Positions 1 to 9,612 are shown, counted from the first letter of the stretch. The stretch is DNA of 64,000 nucleotides from Tessaracoccus caeni (GCF_029211185.1 NZ_JARGDO010000001.1:221414-285413), one strand, 5' to 3'. A program made the numbers and translations. The notes: generated by a model not told the origin, from the sequence alone.

Positions 1-733
1 CGCCGTCGAGGGCGAGGCCGAGATCGGCCCCCTCGGCCACGACCCGTTCCTTGAGCGAGCCCATGTGCGTGGAGCCGCAGTTGTCGTTGATGTTGAGGCC
101 GTCCGGATCCGCATGCATCGGGATCACGGTGGCTCCCTGGGCCGCGAAGGCCTCGAGCGCGGTCACCGACGCGGCGCCGTTCGCGCAGTCGATGACCACC
201 TTGAGCCCCTCCAGGCTGGCGTCCTCGCCCAGCGACGCCACGAGGTGCGCCACGTAGGTGTCGACGGCGCCCAGATCGGAGCGGACCCGACCGACGCGGT
301 CGCCGGTGGGGCGGGTCCATTCCTCGCCCATCCGGGCCTCGATCGCATCCTCGAGGTAGTCGTCGAGCTTGACGCCACCGCGGGAGAAGAACTTGATGCC
401 ATTGTCGGGCATGGGGTTGTGCGAGGCGGAGATCATCACGCCCAGGTCTGCGTTCAGCTCATCCACCAGGTAGGCGACGGCGGGAGTCGGCAGCACGCCG
501 AGCCGGATCACGTCCACGCCTGCCGACGCGAGGCCTGCGATCACCGCGGCCTCCAGGAACTCGCCGCTGGCCCGGGGATCCCGTCCGACGACCGCGAACG
601 GTCGAGCCGCCTTCAGGGCCCCGGCCTCACCCAGGATGTGGGCTGCCGCCACGGAAAGGTCAACAGCCAGTTCCGCAGTGAGATCAACATTCGCTTTGCC
701 GCGCACCCCATCGGTGCCGAAGAGACGTGCCAT
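1..733 (-). CDS. glmM: Phosphoglucosamine mutase, C-terminus cut off by the window edge
   Basis: The protein converts glucosamine-6-phosphate to glucosamine-1-phosphate for UDP-GlcNAc and peptidoglycan synthesis in the cytoplasm. The ATG at 731-733 opens a frame beginning [12 protein letters not shown], the typical family N-terminus, and the frame stays open for 244 codons to position 1. The phosphoserine loop ISASHNP is at residues 101-107, so Ser104 should be the phosphorylated serine (it aligns with Ser102 of E. coli GlmM). The sugar-binding and metal domains at the C-terminus lie outside the window. It follows rpsI on the same strand, the usual rplM-rpsI-glmM order of actinobacteria, but an rpsI terminator lies between them. 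No clear ribosome binding site is visible. Confidence 0.95.
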   Translation of the reverse strand, partial: MARLFGTDGVRGKANVDLTAELAVDLSVAAAHILGEAGALKAARPFAVVGRDPRASGEFLEAAVIAGLASAGVDVIRLGVLPTPAVAYLVDELNADLGVMISASHNPMPDNGIKFFSRGGVKLDDYLEDAIEARMGEEWTRPTGDRVGRVRSDLGAVDTYVAHLVASLGEDASLEGLKVVIDCANGAASVTALEAFAAQGATVIPMHADPDGLNINDNCGSTHMGSLKERVVAEGADLGLALDG

Positions 734-820
734 GAGACGCGAGCCTACAACCGCGCACTCGGATTGAGCGAATCCCGACGGCCGACAACGAGGCGCGGAG
801 TGGCTATCCAGAAACGCAGA

Positions 821-850
821 ACACCCGCCCCGCGGGTGCGGGACGGGTGT
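821..850 (-). terminator. Terminator after rpsI
   Basis: An inverted repeat with arms ACACCCG...CGGGTGT, one internal mismatch and a second CCCGC/GCGGG block encloses a loop of about four bases. It sits 14 bases past the rpsI stop, and the minus strand continues into a T-containing stretch. It most likely ends the rplM-rpsI transcript before glmM. Confidence 0.7.
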
Positions 851-864
851 GCTTGAGGCAAAAA

Positions 865-1389
865 TCAGCGCTTGCTGTACTGAGGAGCCTTACGCGCCTT
901 CTTGAGACCGGCCTTCTTGCGTTCCTTGATGCGAGCATCGCGGGTCAGCAGTCCGGCCTTCTTCAGCGCGGGGCGGCTGGCCTCGGTGTCGATGGCGTTC
1001 AGCGCACGGGCGATGCCGAGACGCAGGGCGCCGGCCTGGCCGGTGATGCCACCGCCATGGATGCGGCAGATCACGTCATAGGAGCCCTCGAGGCCGGCAA
1101 CGACGAACGGGTCGTTGATCAGCTGCTGGTGCACCTTGTTCGGGAAGTAGGAATCGAGCGAGCGGCCGTTGACCTTCCACTGGCCGGAGCCGGGGATCAG
1201 GCGGACGCGGGCCACGGCCTGCTTGCGGCGGCCGGTGGCGCTGCCCGGGGCAACGACGGCGGGACGATCGCCCAGGCCGGCGGCGACAGCCGGGGCCGAA
1301 TCGGAACGATAGGCGATCTCGCGATCCTGGTCGTCGGTGAACGGCGTGATGTCGTCGGCGACGGTCTCGTCAACAATCTCTGTGGTCAT
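865..1389 (-). CDS. rpsI: 30S ribosomal protein S9
   Basis: S9 binds the 3' major domain of 16S rRNA, and its C-terminal tail reaches the P-site tRNA. The C-terminal half carries the family core ([21 protein letters not shown], then the basic tail ending in QYSKR). About 50 acidic N-terminal residues precede the core, an extension common in actinobacterial S9. I chose ATG at 1387-1389 (MTTEIVDE). A GTG nine codons upstream (1416) overlaps the rplM stop as GTGA and is an equally possible start. It is co-transcribed with rplM. Confidence 0.95.
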   Translation of the reverse strand: MTTEIVDETVADDITPFTDDQDREIAYRSDSAPAVAAGLGDRPAVVAPGSATGRRKQAVARVRLIPGSGQWKVNGRSLDSYFPNKVHQQLINDPFVVAGLEGSYDVICRIHGGGITGQAGALRLGIARALNAIDTEASRPALKKAGLLTRDARIKERKKAGLKKARKAPQYSKR

Positions 1390-1412
1390 TTGTGTACTCG
1401 CGCTCTCGTGGC

Positions 1413-1856
1413 TCACTGGGCGATCTGGGTGATCTGGTACGACTGCGGCTGCTGCGCGGCGTGCGGGTGCTCCGGGCCGGAGTAGACCTTGAGCTTGCCC
1501 ATCAGCTGGCGCGACAGCTTGTTCTTAGGCAGCATGCCCCAGACCGCACGCTCGACTGCCTTGCGGGGATCCTTCTCCAGCAGCTCGCCGATGGAGACGG
1601 ACTTCAGCCCGCCCGGACGGCCGGAGTGGGAGTAGCGCATCGAATCGGCGCGCTTGTTACCGGTCAGGGCGATCTTCGAAGCATTGACGACGATGACGAA
1701 GTCTCCGCCGTCGACATGCGGGGCGAAGGTGGCCTTGTGCTTACCGCGAAGCAGGGTCGCGGCAGTCACCGCGAGACGACCGAGCACGACGTCTTCGGCA
1801 TCGATCACATGCCAGTTCCGGGCGATTTCGCCTGGCTTTGGGGTGTACGTAGACAC
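1413..1856 (-). CDS. rplM: 50S ribosomal protein L13
   Basis: L13 is an early 23S rRNA-binding protein. The 147-residue product has the family pattern [15 protein letters not shown] near residue 15, a central HVDGGDFV block and the GMLPKN segment. The GTG start has a purine-rich GAATGGAAG stretch upstream. It is first gene of the rplM-rpsI pair. In relatives this pair usually lies just after rplQ-truA, but here it is about 15 kb away from rplQ and truA is on the other strand. Confidence 0.97.
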   Translation of the reverse strand: MSTYTPKPGEIARNWHVIDAEDVVLGRLAVTAATLLRGKHKATFAPHVDGGDFVIVVNASKIALTGNKRADSMRYSHSGRPGGLKSVSIGELLEKDPRKAVERAVWGMLPKNKLSRQLMGKLKVYSGPEHPHAAQQPQSYQITQIAQ

Positions 1857-2099
1857 GGACGCAGACCAACTTCCATTCGTTTACTTCAAACTCGAAAGGT
1901 TGAGCACCTGCCTCCGCCGAATAACCCGGGGCACGCGGTGCGCAACGCCTACCAACCTTACTTCGTGGACCACGGATGGTCAAAACGGAGGCTGTGCGGC
2001 GCCGGGTAGTCTACCCGATCGGCAGGCGGACATGGCACCGATCCACATTAACTGGGGGGCGCGTTACACCGCTGACTAGGCAAGCGGTAGCGTCTGTGC
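1857..2099. promoter_or_regulatory. Divergent promoter region of rplM and the EF-G-like gene
   Basis: This 243-base gap separates two genes read away from each other, so it should hold both promoters. I see no convincing -10/-35 pair, hairpin or operator, and the stretch lacks a plausible coding frame. Confidence 0.4.
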
Positions 2100-4184
2100 A
2101 TGGCCTCAAAGTCGAGTTCGCAGATCACTGTCAGTTCCCCCGACGACATCCGCAATGTCGTCCTCGTGGGCGGAAGCGGTTCCGGCAAGACGACGCTGTT
2201 CGAGCACTTATTGCGTGCTCGCGTCGAGGGCTACCGGGGAGAGAAACAGACGGCGGAGCGCGCGGCCTCGCTGACGCTCGCGTCCATCCCAGCTGTCAAG
2301 GTGCAGATCAACCTGCTGGACGCCCCGGGCCACCCCGACTATGTGGGCGAGCTTCGAGCCGGCCTGCGCGCCGCCGATGCCGCGGTGTTCGTGGTTCCTG
2401 CCGGCGAGGACATCGACCCGGTCACGGTGACGCTGTGGCAGGAATGCGATCAGGTGCATCTGCCGCGCATCGTCGCCATCACCAAGCTGGATCAGGGCAG
2501 GGCGTCATTCGAGCAGATGGTCGAGACCTGCCGGGCCACCTTCGGCGAAGAGACCATACCGGCGCTGATCCCGCTCGTGGTGAACGGCGAGAACGTCGGC
2601 AACCTGTCGCTGCTGAACAAGCGGGCGCACGACTACTCCTCTGGCGCCCGCGTGTCACGCGATGCCACCGACGAGGAGATGGAGCTCATCGAGGAACGCC
2701 GCGCACCACTGCTCGAGGCGATCATCACCGAGATCCAGGACGACGACCTGCTGGAGCGCTATCTGGAGGGCGAGGAGATCGCCGTCGAGGAGACCCACAA
2801 GGCCTTGGGCCTCGCGGTGGCGAGCGGCCGCTTCTTCCCTTTGATGCCCACTCACACCACCTCCGATAAGGGCACCGAGGAGCTGCTGCGCTGGATCGAG
2901 GGCGGCTTCCCGTCGCCATCCATGCACGGCCTGCCCACCGCCACCACCCCGGTCGGGGCCAGGCTTCCCGACCTCGTCTGCGATCCCGACGCGCAGCTCG
3001 TGGCCCAGGTGATCCGCACCACCTCCGATCCGTACTCCGGCCGCACCTCCCTGGTGCGCGTATTCTCCGGCACGCTCCGCGTCGACGAGGTGGTGCACGT
3101 CTCCGGGCACCGCGAGCTCTTCGGAGCGGGAGTCGATCCGCTGCATCCCGATCACGACGACGACGAGCGCATCGGCCCCATGACCGCCCCGTCCGGATTG
3201 GAGTTCATCCCCAAGACGACGGCGATCGCGGGCGAGATCGTTCAGGTCACCAAGCTGGCGCATGCCGAGACCTCCGACACCCTGTCCGCGGTCGAACGCC
3301 CTGCGGTGATCCTGCCCTGGAGCCTTCCCAAGCCGCTGCTGCCCGTCGCCGTCCGAGCCACCAGCCGGGGCGACGAGGACAAGCTCGCGGGAGCGTTGCA
3401 TCGGATCTCCGTCGAGGATCCGACGGTGCGCCTGGAGCGCAACGCCGAGACCGAGCAGCAGCTGCTCTGGGTGATGGGCCAAGCCCACAAGGATCTCCTG
3501 ATCGCCCGGCTCACCGAACGTTTCAACGTGCAACTCGCGGAAGAAGAGGTGCGCGTCGCGCTGCGCGAGACCTTCCTCACGCCCGCGAAGGGCCTCGGCC
3601 GCAACGTGAAGCAGTCGGGCGGCCATGGTCAGTACGCCGTCTGCAACATCGACGTCGAGCCTCTCCCCCGCGGGTCCGGCTTCGAGTTCGTGGACAAGGT
3701 GGTGGGCGGCGCCGTGCCCCGCGCCTACATCGGCTCCGTGCAGTCCGGCCTCGAGCAGCAGCTGAAGCAGGGCACCGTCTTCGGCAAGCCCATGGTCGAC
3801 GTGCGGGTCACCCTCCATGACGGCAAGGCGCACTCGGTGGACTCCTCCGACATGGCGTTCCAGGTGGCGGGCTCCCTGGCGCTTCGCGACGCGGCCTCCT
3901 CGCCAGGCGCCGTCGGCCTGCTCGAACCGATCGATCTGGTGAGGGTCACCGTCAGCAGCGAGTTCCTCGGCCCCGTGCTCACCGATCTCGCCTCGCGCCG
4001 CGGCCAGGTGCTCGGCAGCGACATGGACGAGGCCGGCCGCTCGATCATCGAGGCTCTGGTGCCGCAGCTCGGCTTGGTCCGCTACCCGATCGACCTGCGA
4101 GGGTTGGCCCAGGGCAGCGGCTCGTTCACCCGCGAGTTCCACGCCTACGAGCTGATGCCGCAGGAGCTGTGGCCGAAGGACTGA
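2100..4184 (+). CDS. Elongation factor G-like GTPase (EF-G2 type)
   Basis: This is a 694-residue translational GTPase with the five-domain EF-G layout. The P-loop is GGSGSGKTT (residues 24-32), where classical EF-G has AHxDxGKTT. The G3 motif DAPGH is at 74-78, and the G4 motif TKLD (128-131) replaces NKxD. Domain IV carries the GGHGQYAV segment and the C-terminal domain V is complete. Such EF-G paralogs occur widely in actinobacteria and their role is not settled. The canonical fusA, normally beside rpsG and tuf, is not in this window. The gene stands alone, begins without a clear Shine-Dalgarno sequence and ends at a strong terminator. Confidence 0.9.
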   Translation: MASKSSSQITVSSPDDIRNVVLVGGSGSGKTTLFEHLLRARVEGYRGEKQTAERAASLTLASIPAVKVQINLLDAPGHPDYVGELRAGLRAADAAVFVVPAGEDIDPVTVTLWQECDQVHLPRIVAITKLDQGRASFEQMVETCRATFGEETIPALIPLVVNGENVGNLSLLNKRAHDYSSGARVSRDATDEEMELIEERRAPLLEAIITEIQDDDLLERYLEGEEIAVEETHKALGLAVASGRFFPLMPTHTTSDKGTEELLRWIEGGFPSPSMHGLPTATTPVGARLPDLVCDPDAQLVAQVIRTTSDPYSGRTSLVRVFSGTLRVDEVVHVSGHRELFGAGVDPLHPDHDDDERIGPMTAPSGLEFIPKTTAIAGEIVQVTKLAHAETSDTLSAVERPAVILPWSLPKPLLPVAVRATSRGDEDKLAGALHRISVEDPTVRLERNAETEQQLLWVMGQAHKDLLIARLTERFNVQLAEEEVRVALRETFLTPAKGLGRNVKQSGGHGQYAVCNIDVEPLPRGSGFEFVDKVVGGAVPRAYIGSVQSGLEQQLKQGTVFGKPMVDVRVTLHDGKAHSVDSSDMAFQVAGSLALRDAASSPGAVGLLEPIDLVRVTVSSEFLGPVLTDLASRRGQVLGSDMDEAGRSIIEALVPQLGLVRYPIDLRGLAQGSGSFTREFHAYELMPQELWPKD

Positions 4185-4199
4185 CACCCGTCCAGGTCA

Positions 4200-4235
4200 G
4201 AGGAAGGCCCCGCCCAACCGGGCGGGGCCTTCCTC
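4200..4235. terminator. Strong bidirectional terminator
   Basis: A perfect 16-bp stem (right arm GGGCGGGGCCTTCCTC) with an AACC loop lies between the stop of the EF-G-like gene and the stop of the convergent holin-family gene. Its symmetry suits termination from both sides. Confidence 0.9.
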
Positions 4236-4255
4236 TGTGGCGCTTCTTCCGAGGG

Positions 4256-4648
4256 TCAGCCGGCGCGCGTCGAGTACTTGTCGGTGTTGAAGATGGCGTT
4301 CAGCACTCCGGAGACGATGCTGACGATGATCGACCCCCAGACCGCGGGCCAGAACCCATCGACATAGAACCCGATGCCGACCAGACCGCTGACCCAGGCC
4401 GCGAACTCCAGCAGCAGGGCGTTGATCACCACGAGGAACAACCCGAAGGTGAGCACCACCAGGCAGAGTCCCAACGCCTGGGCGAAGGGCTTGATCAGCG
4501 CATTCACGACGCCGATGACGATGGCCACCACGGCCAACGAGAACACCTTCTCGCCGGTGGTGGCGGCATACAGATGGATACCGGGCACCAGCCAAGTGGC
4601 AGCCCAGACGCCGCCGGCCGTCGCGACGGTGCGGAGCACGAATTCCAT
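4256..4648 (-). CDS. Phage holin family (YvlD-like) membrane protein
   Basis: The 130-residue protein has four hydrophobic segments and matches the Phage_holin_4_2/YvlD pattern, with a conserved NALIKPF motif near residues 49-55 and ALLLEFAAW in the third helix. Despite the family name these are ordinary bacterial inner-membrane proteins, and nothing phage-like surrounds it. It starts 8 bases after the stop of the YccF gene, so the two form an operon. Its function is unknown; a link to envelope stress is only a possibility from other bacteria. Confidence 0.8.
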   Translation of the reverse strand: MEFVLRTVATAGGVWAATWLVPGIHLYAATTGEKVFSLAVVAIVIGVVNALIKPFAQALGLCLVVLTFGLFLVVINALLLEFAAWVSGLVGIGFYVDGFWPAVWGSIIVSIVSGVLNAIFNTDKYSTRAG

Positions 4649-4656
4649 GATGCGCC

Positions 4657-5067
4657 TCAGAACGAGTGCAGGGGGCGCTCGGTGGGAATGAGCGACCCAC
4701 GATCGACGATCCGCTTACCGAACGGGAAGCAGGACACGGGGATCATCTTGAGGCTCACCGCGGCGTTGGCGATGCCGACGATGGTGAGGGTCTGCCCGAC
4801 CGCGGCGACGATGTGCAGCAGCGCCAGCCACCATCCGGCGATGATGAACCAGATGCCGTTCATCAGAGCCGATCCCGCGCCGGCGCCGGGCTTGCGCACC
4901 ACCGCCTTGCCGAACGGCCAGATCACGTAGCGAGCCATCCGGAACGACGCCACCCCCACCGGGATGGTGACGATCAGGATGCATGCCAGTACGCCGGCCA
5001 AGAAATATCCGAGTCCGAGCCAGAGCCCGCCGAACAGGAACCAGATCAGATTGAGCAGGAAACGCAT
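4657..5067 (-). CDS. YccF domain-containing membrane protein
   Basis: The 136-residue protein has two copies of the YccF motif (NLIWFLFGGLWLGLGYF near residues 6-22 and NGIWFIIAGWWLALLHI near 70-86), each followed by a GxxxxxA/S-F-R/K-type basic stretch. This fits the YccF family of inner-membrane proteins. Four membrane segments are predicted by eye. It is the first gene of a two-gene unit with the downstream holin-family protein, and its 5' end faces trmB. No biochemical role is established for the family. Confidence 0.85.
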   Translation of the reverse strand: MRFLLNLIWFLFGGLWLGLGYFLAGVLACILIVTIPVGVASFRMARYVIWPFGKAVVRKPGAGAGSALMNGIWFIIAGWWLALLHIVAAVGQTLTIVGIANAAVSLKMIPVSCFPFGKRIVDRGSLIPTERPLHSF

Positions 5068-5131
5068 GTCACACCTTCCATCAGCTTGTTTCCCACGATA
5101 CTTCCCAGCTCAATCCCGCTAGCCTTGTTCG

Positions 5132-5863
5132 GTGCAGTCTGTGGAAACCGAGACCCTGAAGCGGCGGGGCAAGCGCGAGGTGGTGAGCTTCGTGCGCCGC
5201 AGCGCACGCATGAACGACTCCCAGTCCAAGGCGTGGGAGCGGTACAGCGACGAGTTCGTCATCGACATCCCCCAGGAGGAAAAGTCCACCTCCATCGCCC
5301 GTGAGGCCGCCGTCGATTGGGCGACGGAGTTCGGCTGCGAGGCGCCCCTGATCGTCGAGATCGGCTGCGGCAACGGCGAGTCCCTGGTGCCCATGGCAGC
5401 AGGCCGCCCGGAGGCGAACGTGATCGCGTTCGAGGTGTTCCAGCCAGCCGTGGCATCCATGCTCGGCAAGATCGGACGTGCCGGCGTCGACAACGTGAGG
5501 ATCGCCATGGTCGACGGTGCGCAGGCGCTGGACCGGCTCTTCGACGACGGCACGATCGAAGAACTCTGGACCTTCTTCGCCGACCCCTGGCACAAGAAGC
5601 GCCACAACAAGCGCCGCTTGGTGTCGTCGTCGTTCGGCGACCTCGTCGCGCGCAAGCTCGCACCCGGAGGGGTCTGGCGGCTGGCCACCGACTGGGAGGA
5701 CTACGCGCTCTGGATGCGCGAGCAGCTGGACGACCACCCCGCGTTGAGGAACGAACACGACGGCTGGGCGCCACGCCTCGCCGAGCGTCCCGTCACCAAG
5801 TACGAGGCCAAGGGACTGGCCGCGGGGCGGACGGTGTACGACCTGAGCTACCGGCGGCCATGA
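5132..5863 (+). CDS. trmB: tRNA (guanine46-N7)-methyltransferase
   Basis: TrmB makes m7G46 in the variable loop of tRNAs using S-adenosylmethionine. The SAM-binding loop EIGCGNGES is at residues 76-84 and the family signature DPWHKKRHNKRR at 151-162; the C-terminal TKYEAKG is also typical. Length (243) is normal. The start is GTG at 5132, with a second in-frame GTG three codons on. Its stop overlaps the truA start as ATGA, so trmB, truA and the following methyltransferase are translationally coupled into one RNA-modification operon. Confidence 0.95.
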   Translation: MQSVETETLKRRGKREVVSFVRRSARMNDSQSKAWERYSDEFVIDIPQEEKSTSIAREAAVDWATEFGCEAPLIVEIGCGNGESLVPMAAGRPEANVIAFEVFQPAVASMLGKIGRAGVDNVRIAMVDGAQALDRLFDDGTIEELWTFFADPWHKKRHNKRRLVSSSFGDLVARKLAPGGVWRLATDWEDYALWMREQLDDHPALRNEHDGWAPRLAERPVTKYEAKGLAAGRTVYDLSYRRP

Positions 5864-6675
5864 TGCGGTGGCGGATCGACCTCGCCTACGACGGCACCGA
5901 CTTCCATGGCTGGGCGCGCCAACCAGGGCTGCGCACGGTGCAAGGTGTGCTCGAGGAGTGGATTCCCCGGGTACTGCGTCTCGAGGAGGCCCCGGAGCTC
6001 ACCGTCGCCGGCCGCACGGATGCGGGCGTGCACGCGCGCGGCCAGGTCTGCCACGTCGACCTGCCCGATGATCCCGAACTCGGCCCGACGCTGCTGCGTC
6101 GCCTCCAGCGCGTGCTTCCCGCCGATGTCGTGGTGCGCGACGTGACGGCGGCCCCCGAAGGCTTCGACGCGCGGTTCTCCGCGATCTGGCGCCGCTACTG
6201 CTACCGGGTGATCGGCTCGGATCTGGCGCTGGACCCGCTGCAGCGCCACCACATCGTCGCGCTGCGCCGTCCACTGGATGTCGAGATCCTGAACGAGGCC
6301 GCCCAGACGCTGCTCGGCCTGCGTGACTTCGCACCGTTCTGCAAGGCCCGCGACGGCGCCACCACCATCCGCGAACTCCGCGACTTCCACGCGGAACAGC
6401 GCCCGGACGGGGTCGTGGAGATCCATCTGCTCGCCGACGCCTTCTGCCATTCCATGGTGCGCTCGCTGGTGGGCGCCACCACCGCGGTGGCCGAGGGACG
6501 CCGCGACCTCACCTGGCTGCGGCGCGTCGCGATCGCACCAAAACGGCATACCGAGGTCGGCGTCATGCCCGCGCATGGCCTCACGCTCGAGCAGGTCGGG
6601 TATCCAGCCGACCATCTGCTCGCCGAGCGCGCTCTGGAGTCCAGGGCGCTGCGCACCTTGGAGGAGACCCCATGA
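5860..6675 (+). CDS. truA: tRNA pseudouridine(38-40) synthase
   Basis: TruA isomerises uridines 38-40 in the anticodon arm. The catalytic motif GRTDAGVHA is at residues 51-59, with Asp54 as the nucleophile, preceded by the YDGTDFHGW motif. I place the start at ATG 5860, overlapping the trmB stop; an adjacent ATG at 5863 is equally possible. The reading frame is open far upstream inside trmB, but that part encodes nothing TruA-like. In most actinobacteria truA follows rplQ on the same strand; here it lies about 11 kb away on the opposite strand. Confidence 0.96.
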   Translation: MMRWRIDLAYDGTDFHGWARQPGLRTVQGVLEEWIPRVLRLEEAPELTVAGRTDAGVHARGQVCHVDLPDDPELGPTLLRRLQRVLPADVVVRDVTAAPEGFDARFSAIWRRYCYRVIGSDLALDPLQRHHIVALRRPLDVEILNEAAQTLLGLRDFAPFCKARDGATTIRELRDFHAEQRPDGVVEIHLLADAFCHSMVRSLVGATTAVAEGRRDLTWLRRVAIAPKRHTEVGVMPAHGLTLEQVGYPADHLLAERALESRALRTLEETP

Positions 6676-7277
6676 GCCACTATTTCGAGAACACCGACGC
6701 CCCCCTCGTCACCCGCACGATCACCGCCACCGTGTTCGACAACGAGCTGGACTTCCTCACCGCCGGCGGCGTGTTTTCCGGCTCGCGACTCGACCTCGGC
6801 ACCTCTGTGCTGCTGCGCGAAGTCGATCCGCCCATGGACGGGCGGGTGCTGGATCTCGGGTGCGGCTTCGGCCCGATCGCCGTGGGACTCGCCGTCGCCG
6901 AACCCGGGATCACCGTCGACGCCATCGACGTCAACGAGCGCGCCGTCGAGCTGACCCGCCGCAACGCCGAACGGCACGGCGTCGCCGATCGGGTGCACCC
7001 CATGACGCCCGACGAGGTGCCCGACGACCGCCACTACCAGGAGATCTGGTCGAACCCACCCATCCGGATCGGGAAGCAGGCGCTGCACGAGCTGCTGCTC
7101 ACCTGGTTGCCTCGCTTGGAGGACGACGGAGTGGCCTGGCTGGTCGTCGGAAAGAACCTCGGTGCCGACTCCCTGCAGGGCTGGTTGAGCGATCAAGGTT
7201 GGCCCACAGAGAAACTCGCCTCCGCCAAGGGCTTCCGCGTGTTCAAGGTCTCCCGGGGGCTACCTGAGCGTGGCTAG
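6672..7277 (+). CDS. Class I SAM-dependent methyltransferase (RsmC/MTS-type)
   Basis: The 201-residue protein has a Rossmann SAM-binding loop [10 protein letters not shown] (61-70) and the N6/N2-methyltransferase motif NPPI (128-131), the pattern of the MTS/RsmC-like family that methylates rRNA guanines. It starts at ATG 6672, overlapping the truA stop as ATGA, so it belongs to the trmB-truA operon. An RNA substrate is likely from context but the exact nucleotide cannot be told from sequence. Confidence 0.85.
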   Translation: MSHYFENTDAPLVTRTITATVFDNELDFLTAGGVFSGSRLDLGTSVLLREVDPPMDGRVLDLGCGFGPIAVGLAVAEPGITVDAIDVNERAVELTRRNAERHGVADRVHPMTPDEVPDDRHYQEIWSNPPIRIGKQALHELLLTWLPRLEDDGVAWLVVGKNLGADSLQGWLSDQGWPTEKLASAKGFRVFKVSRGLPERG

Positions 7278-7335
7278 GATGGCTGAGGAAGGCGCGGACA
7301 CACGCGCCCGGACAGCCAGGAGAAGAGGAAGCACT

Positions 7336-7950
7336 ATGACCTACACCCTGCCCGAACTCGACTACGACTACAGCGCCCTTGCACCGCACATCGCGCCGGA
7401 GATCATGGAGCTGCATCACAGCAAGCACCATCAGGCTTACGTGACGGGGGCCAACACCGCTCTGGAGCAGTTGGCCGAGGCTCGCGAGTCCGGCAACTTC
7501 GGCGCCATCAACAAGCTGGAGAAGGATCTGGCCTTCCACCTCGGCGGCCACATCAACCACTCCACCTTCTGGAAGAACATGTCGCCAGACGGCGGCGGTC
7601 AGCCGGAGGGCGAGGTCAAGGCCGCCATCGAGGAGTTCTTCGGCTCCTTCGACGGCTTCAAGGGCCAGTTCAACGCCGTCGCCAACGGCATCCAGGGCTC
7701 CGGCTGGTCGATGCTGGTGTGGGATACCTTGGGCCAGCGTCTGAACATCAACCAGCTGTTCGATCAGCAGGGCAACCTGCCGGCCGGCCAGATCCCCGTC
7801 CTGCAGCTCGACATGTGGGAGCACGCCTTCTACCTGCAGTACAAGAACGTGAAGGGCGACTACGTCACCGCGTGGTGGAATGTGGTCAGCTGGAACGACG
7901 TCGCGCAGCGACTGGAAAAGGCCAAGGCGGCTTCCGCCGCTCTCGCCTGA
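7336..7950 (+). CDS. sodA: Superoxide dismutase, Fe/Mn family
   Basis: The enzyme dismutates superoxide to oxygen and hydrogen peroxide in the cytoplasm. The ATG at 7336 follows a good AGAAGAGGAAG ribosome binding site; the longer open frame from 7270 adds an unrelated leader. Metal ligands are His27 (in MELHHSKHH), His75 (in HINHSTFW), and Asp159 and His163 (in DMWEHAFY). The second-sphere position that is His in the mycobacterial iron enzyme (YDHQ) is Gln here (FDQQ), a change seen in manganese or cambialistic enzymes. Length of 204 residues is typical. A hairpin follows the stop. Confidence 0.96.
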   Translation: MTYTLPELDYDYSALAPHIAPEIMELHHSKHHQAYVTGANTALEQLAEARESGNFGAINKLEKDLAFHLGGHINHSTFWKNMSPDGGGQPEGEVKAAIEEFFGSFDGFKGQFNAVANGIQGSGWSMLVWDTLGQRLNINQLFDQQGNLPAGQIPVLQLDMWEHAFYLQYKNVKGDYVTAWWNVVSWNDVAQRLEKAKAASAALA

Positions 7951-7962
7951 TCTCAGCGAAGA

Positions 7963-7987
7963 ACCGGCAGGGTGTCTCCCTGCCGGT
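7963..7987 (+). terminator. Terminator after sodA
   Basis: A 10-bp perfect stem ACCGGCAGGG / CCCTGCCGGT with a five-base loop starts 12 bases after the sodA stop and is followed by CTTCC. It separates sodA from the convergent response regulator gene. Confidence 0.75.
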
Positions 7988-8035
7988 CTTCCGCCAGAAT
8001 CGATAAGGATGGCTCACGGTTTCCGTGGGCCATTC

Positions 8036-8566
8036 TTATCGCTTCTGATCACCTCGGCTCGCCGTGCTCACGACTCGTCGAAGGCCCCCTAGGATCCTGC
8101 CTTGCGAACCCGGCGCGACAGTCGCGTCGGGGAGATAGTGCGGGCTCACCTCGGGCGACATGACGTGGAACCCGGCCGCGGCCGCCTCGATCGCCGCCAG
8201 ATAGTTCGACAGCTTCGCGTCCTTGAAGAGGAACCCGCTGACTCCGGCCTCGGCAAGCTCCTGGGCCGGCACCTCCGCCCCAGAGGTGATCAAGATCACC
8301 TTCGGCGCGTTTTCTCTTGACGTCAGCTGCTGCGCCACCTTCACACCGCATTGCCCCGGCATCTTGATATCGACCAGCCAGACGTCGATCTCACCTTCGA
8401 AAGCGAGAGCCACGCTCGACTCGGTGGTCGTGATGACCAGATCCATCGACGGCGCGAGTTCGAGCGTGCTCTTCAGCACGCCGAGCGCCAAGGCGTCATC
8501 GTCGCAGACGCCGACCTTCAACCGAACTCTCGCCGACTCAAAGGCAGACTGATCTTGCATGTCCAT
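8036..8566 (-). CDS. Receiver-only response regulator
   Basis: The 176-residue protein holds a CheY-like receiver domain: acidic cluster DDD at 22-24, phospho-acceptor Asp66 in WLVDIKMPG, a Ser in the LITSGA strand and Lys in FLFKDAK. After about residue 140 there is only a 35-residue basic tail, with no LuxR/NarL helix-turn-helix, and the DNA beyond the stop runs straight to sodA. It starts 11 bases after a GGGGG stretch and its first 49 bases overlap the end of the upstream kinase gene, so the kinase and regulator are coupled. Its output is unknown: protein-protein signalling, sequestration, or a truncated former transcription factor. Confidence 0.85.
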   Translation of the reverse strand: MDMQDQSAFESARVRLKVGVCDDDALALGVLKSTLELAPSMDLVITTTESSVALAFEGEIDVWLVDIKMPGQCGVKVAQQLTSRENAPKVILITSGAEVPAQELAEAGVSGFLFKDAKLSNYLAAIEAAAAGFHVMSPEVSPHYLPDATVAPGSQGRILGGLRRVVSTASRGDQKR

Positions 8567-9612
8567 GACCCATTAACCCCCTTCGATTGGATCGACCCTC
8601 CTACAGCGCCAGCGCGGGCCTGCATTCCGGTGATCCCCATCCCGAGGCCCTTCCCTGAACCTCGGGTGCCCCCCAATGTATTAACGATAATAATAGCGAC
8701 ATTCGCGGGGGTAACTTCAACCTCCACACGGCAAGGTCCGCGACTATTTCCGTGTTTCACGACGTTATGTAGCGCTTCGGCCACAATACGTCCCGCCGCG
8801 AGGTCCACGTCGGGGGGAAGACGCACGATCCCGGGCCGCTCCTCCTCCACGATGAACCCAAGGCGCGTCAGCTCCTCAAGCCCTTTCGCGAGTGCGTCCT
8901 CGAAGGTGACGGGACTGGCCATCGCGCCTCGTCCCCCGTTCGCCAGCACCCTGGTGGCCTCTCGAAGCGCCTGATTGGCCGCTCGGGCACGATCAGCCAT
9001 ACGCTCCAGATCCTCCGTCGACGCACCACCCGTCGCCACGGCGAGGTCGGCATACCGGGACAGCAGCATCAGCTCGCGACAGACGGAGTCGTGCAGTTCT
9101 GTCGCGAGCGCCGCGTGGTCCGCCATGAACCGGGCAGTGACACGCGCCTCGGCCGCACGATCAGCCGCCCGCACGCCCAATCCGACAGCCCACAGCACCG
9201 CTGATAGAACCACCCAGCCGCCCACGATACGCACGCTCTCCGACGCCGTCGGATCACCGCGCACGGCGTTCATCGCGTGCCAACTGCCCAGGATCACCAC
9301 CGACGTGCTCAGCAACGCCGCCCATGCGAGGTGGTTGTGTCGCACGGCCGTGATCACGATGATCAAACTGAGATACAGCGACACCAGTTGCATGCCGAGG
9401 CCGAGAAACGGATTCAGCACCAGGAGAAGGAGCGCAAGGAGAACCCCTGCCCTCGTTCTCCGCTGTGCCAGCATGAGTGGAATCAACAGCAGCAGATCGG
9501 TGCTCGTTCCACCCCAAGGGGCACTGCCGGCGCTGACGAGCGACGCCAAGGCGACGAGCACTCCCAACGAGATTTCCAGGCCACCGGCTTTGAACCACGC
9601 CCTTGTACTCAC
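8518..9612 (-). CDS. Sensor histidine kinase, NarL/DesK type (first paralog)
   Basis: The 364-residue kinase has five or six N-terminal membrane segments with no large extracellular domain, a HisKA_3 dimerisation motif ELHDSV with the phospho-accepting His174, and a HATPase_c domain with N-box EALHNVVKHGN (Asn283). I chose GTG at 9610-9612 because it places the histidine at residue 174 exactly as in the neighbouring paralog; GTG codons at 9636 and 9666 are alternatives. It lies 16 bases downstream of the second kinase and overlaps the response regulator. It presumably phosphorylates that regulator. Confidence 0.88.
   Translation of the reverse strand: MSTRAWFKAGGLEISLGVLVALASLVSAGSAPWGGTSTDLLLLIPLMLAQRRTRAGVLLALLLLVLNPFLGLGMQLVSLYLSLIIVITAVRHNHLAWAALLSTSVVILGSWHAMNAVRGDPTASESVRIVGGWVVLSAVLWAVGLGVRAADRAAEARVTARFMADHAALATELHDSVCRELMLLSRYADLAVATGGASTEDLERMADRARAANQALREATRVLANGGRGAMASPVTFEDALAKGLEELTRLGFIVEEERPGIVRLPPDVDLAAGRIVAEALHNVVKHGNSRGPCRVEVEVTPANVAIIIVNTLGGTRGSGKGLGMGITGMQARAGAVGGSIQSKGVNGSWTCKISLPLSRREFG

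Noticed and set aside
2655-4187. A 510-codon minus-strand open frame opposite the EF-G-like gene
   Set aside because: It is the exact antisense of a well-recognised GTPase, with His/Gly/Leu-rich composition typical of GC-rich shadow frames and no domain.
4256-4648. Phage holin annotation as evidence of a prophage
   Set aside because: The family name is misleading; no integrase, capsid, lysin or attachment site is present nearby.
5317-5859. Long N-terminal extension in the truA frame
   Set aside because: It overlaps trmB out of frame and is Arg-rich with no TruA similarity; the ATG at 5860 gives a complete TruA.
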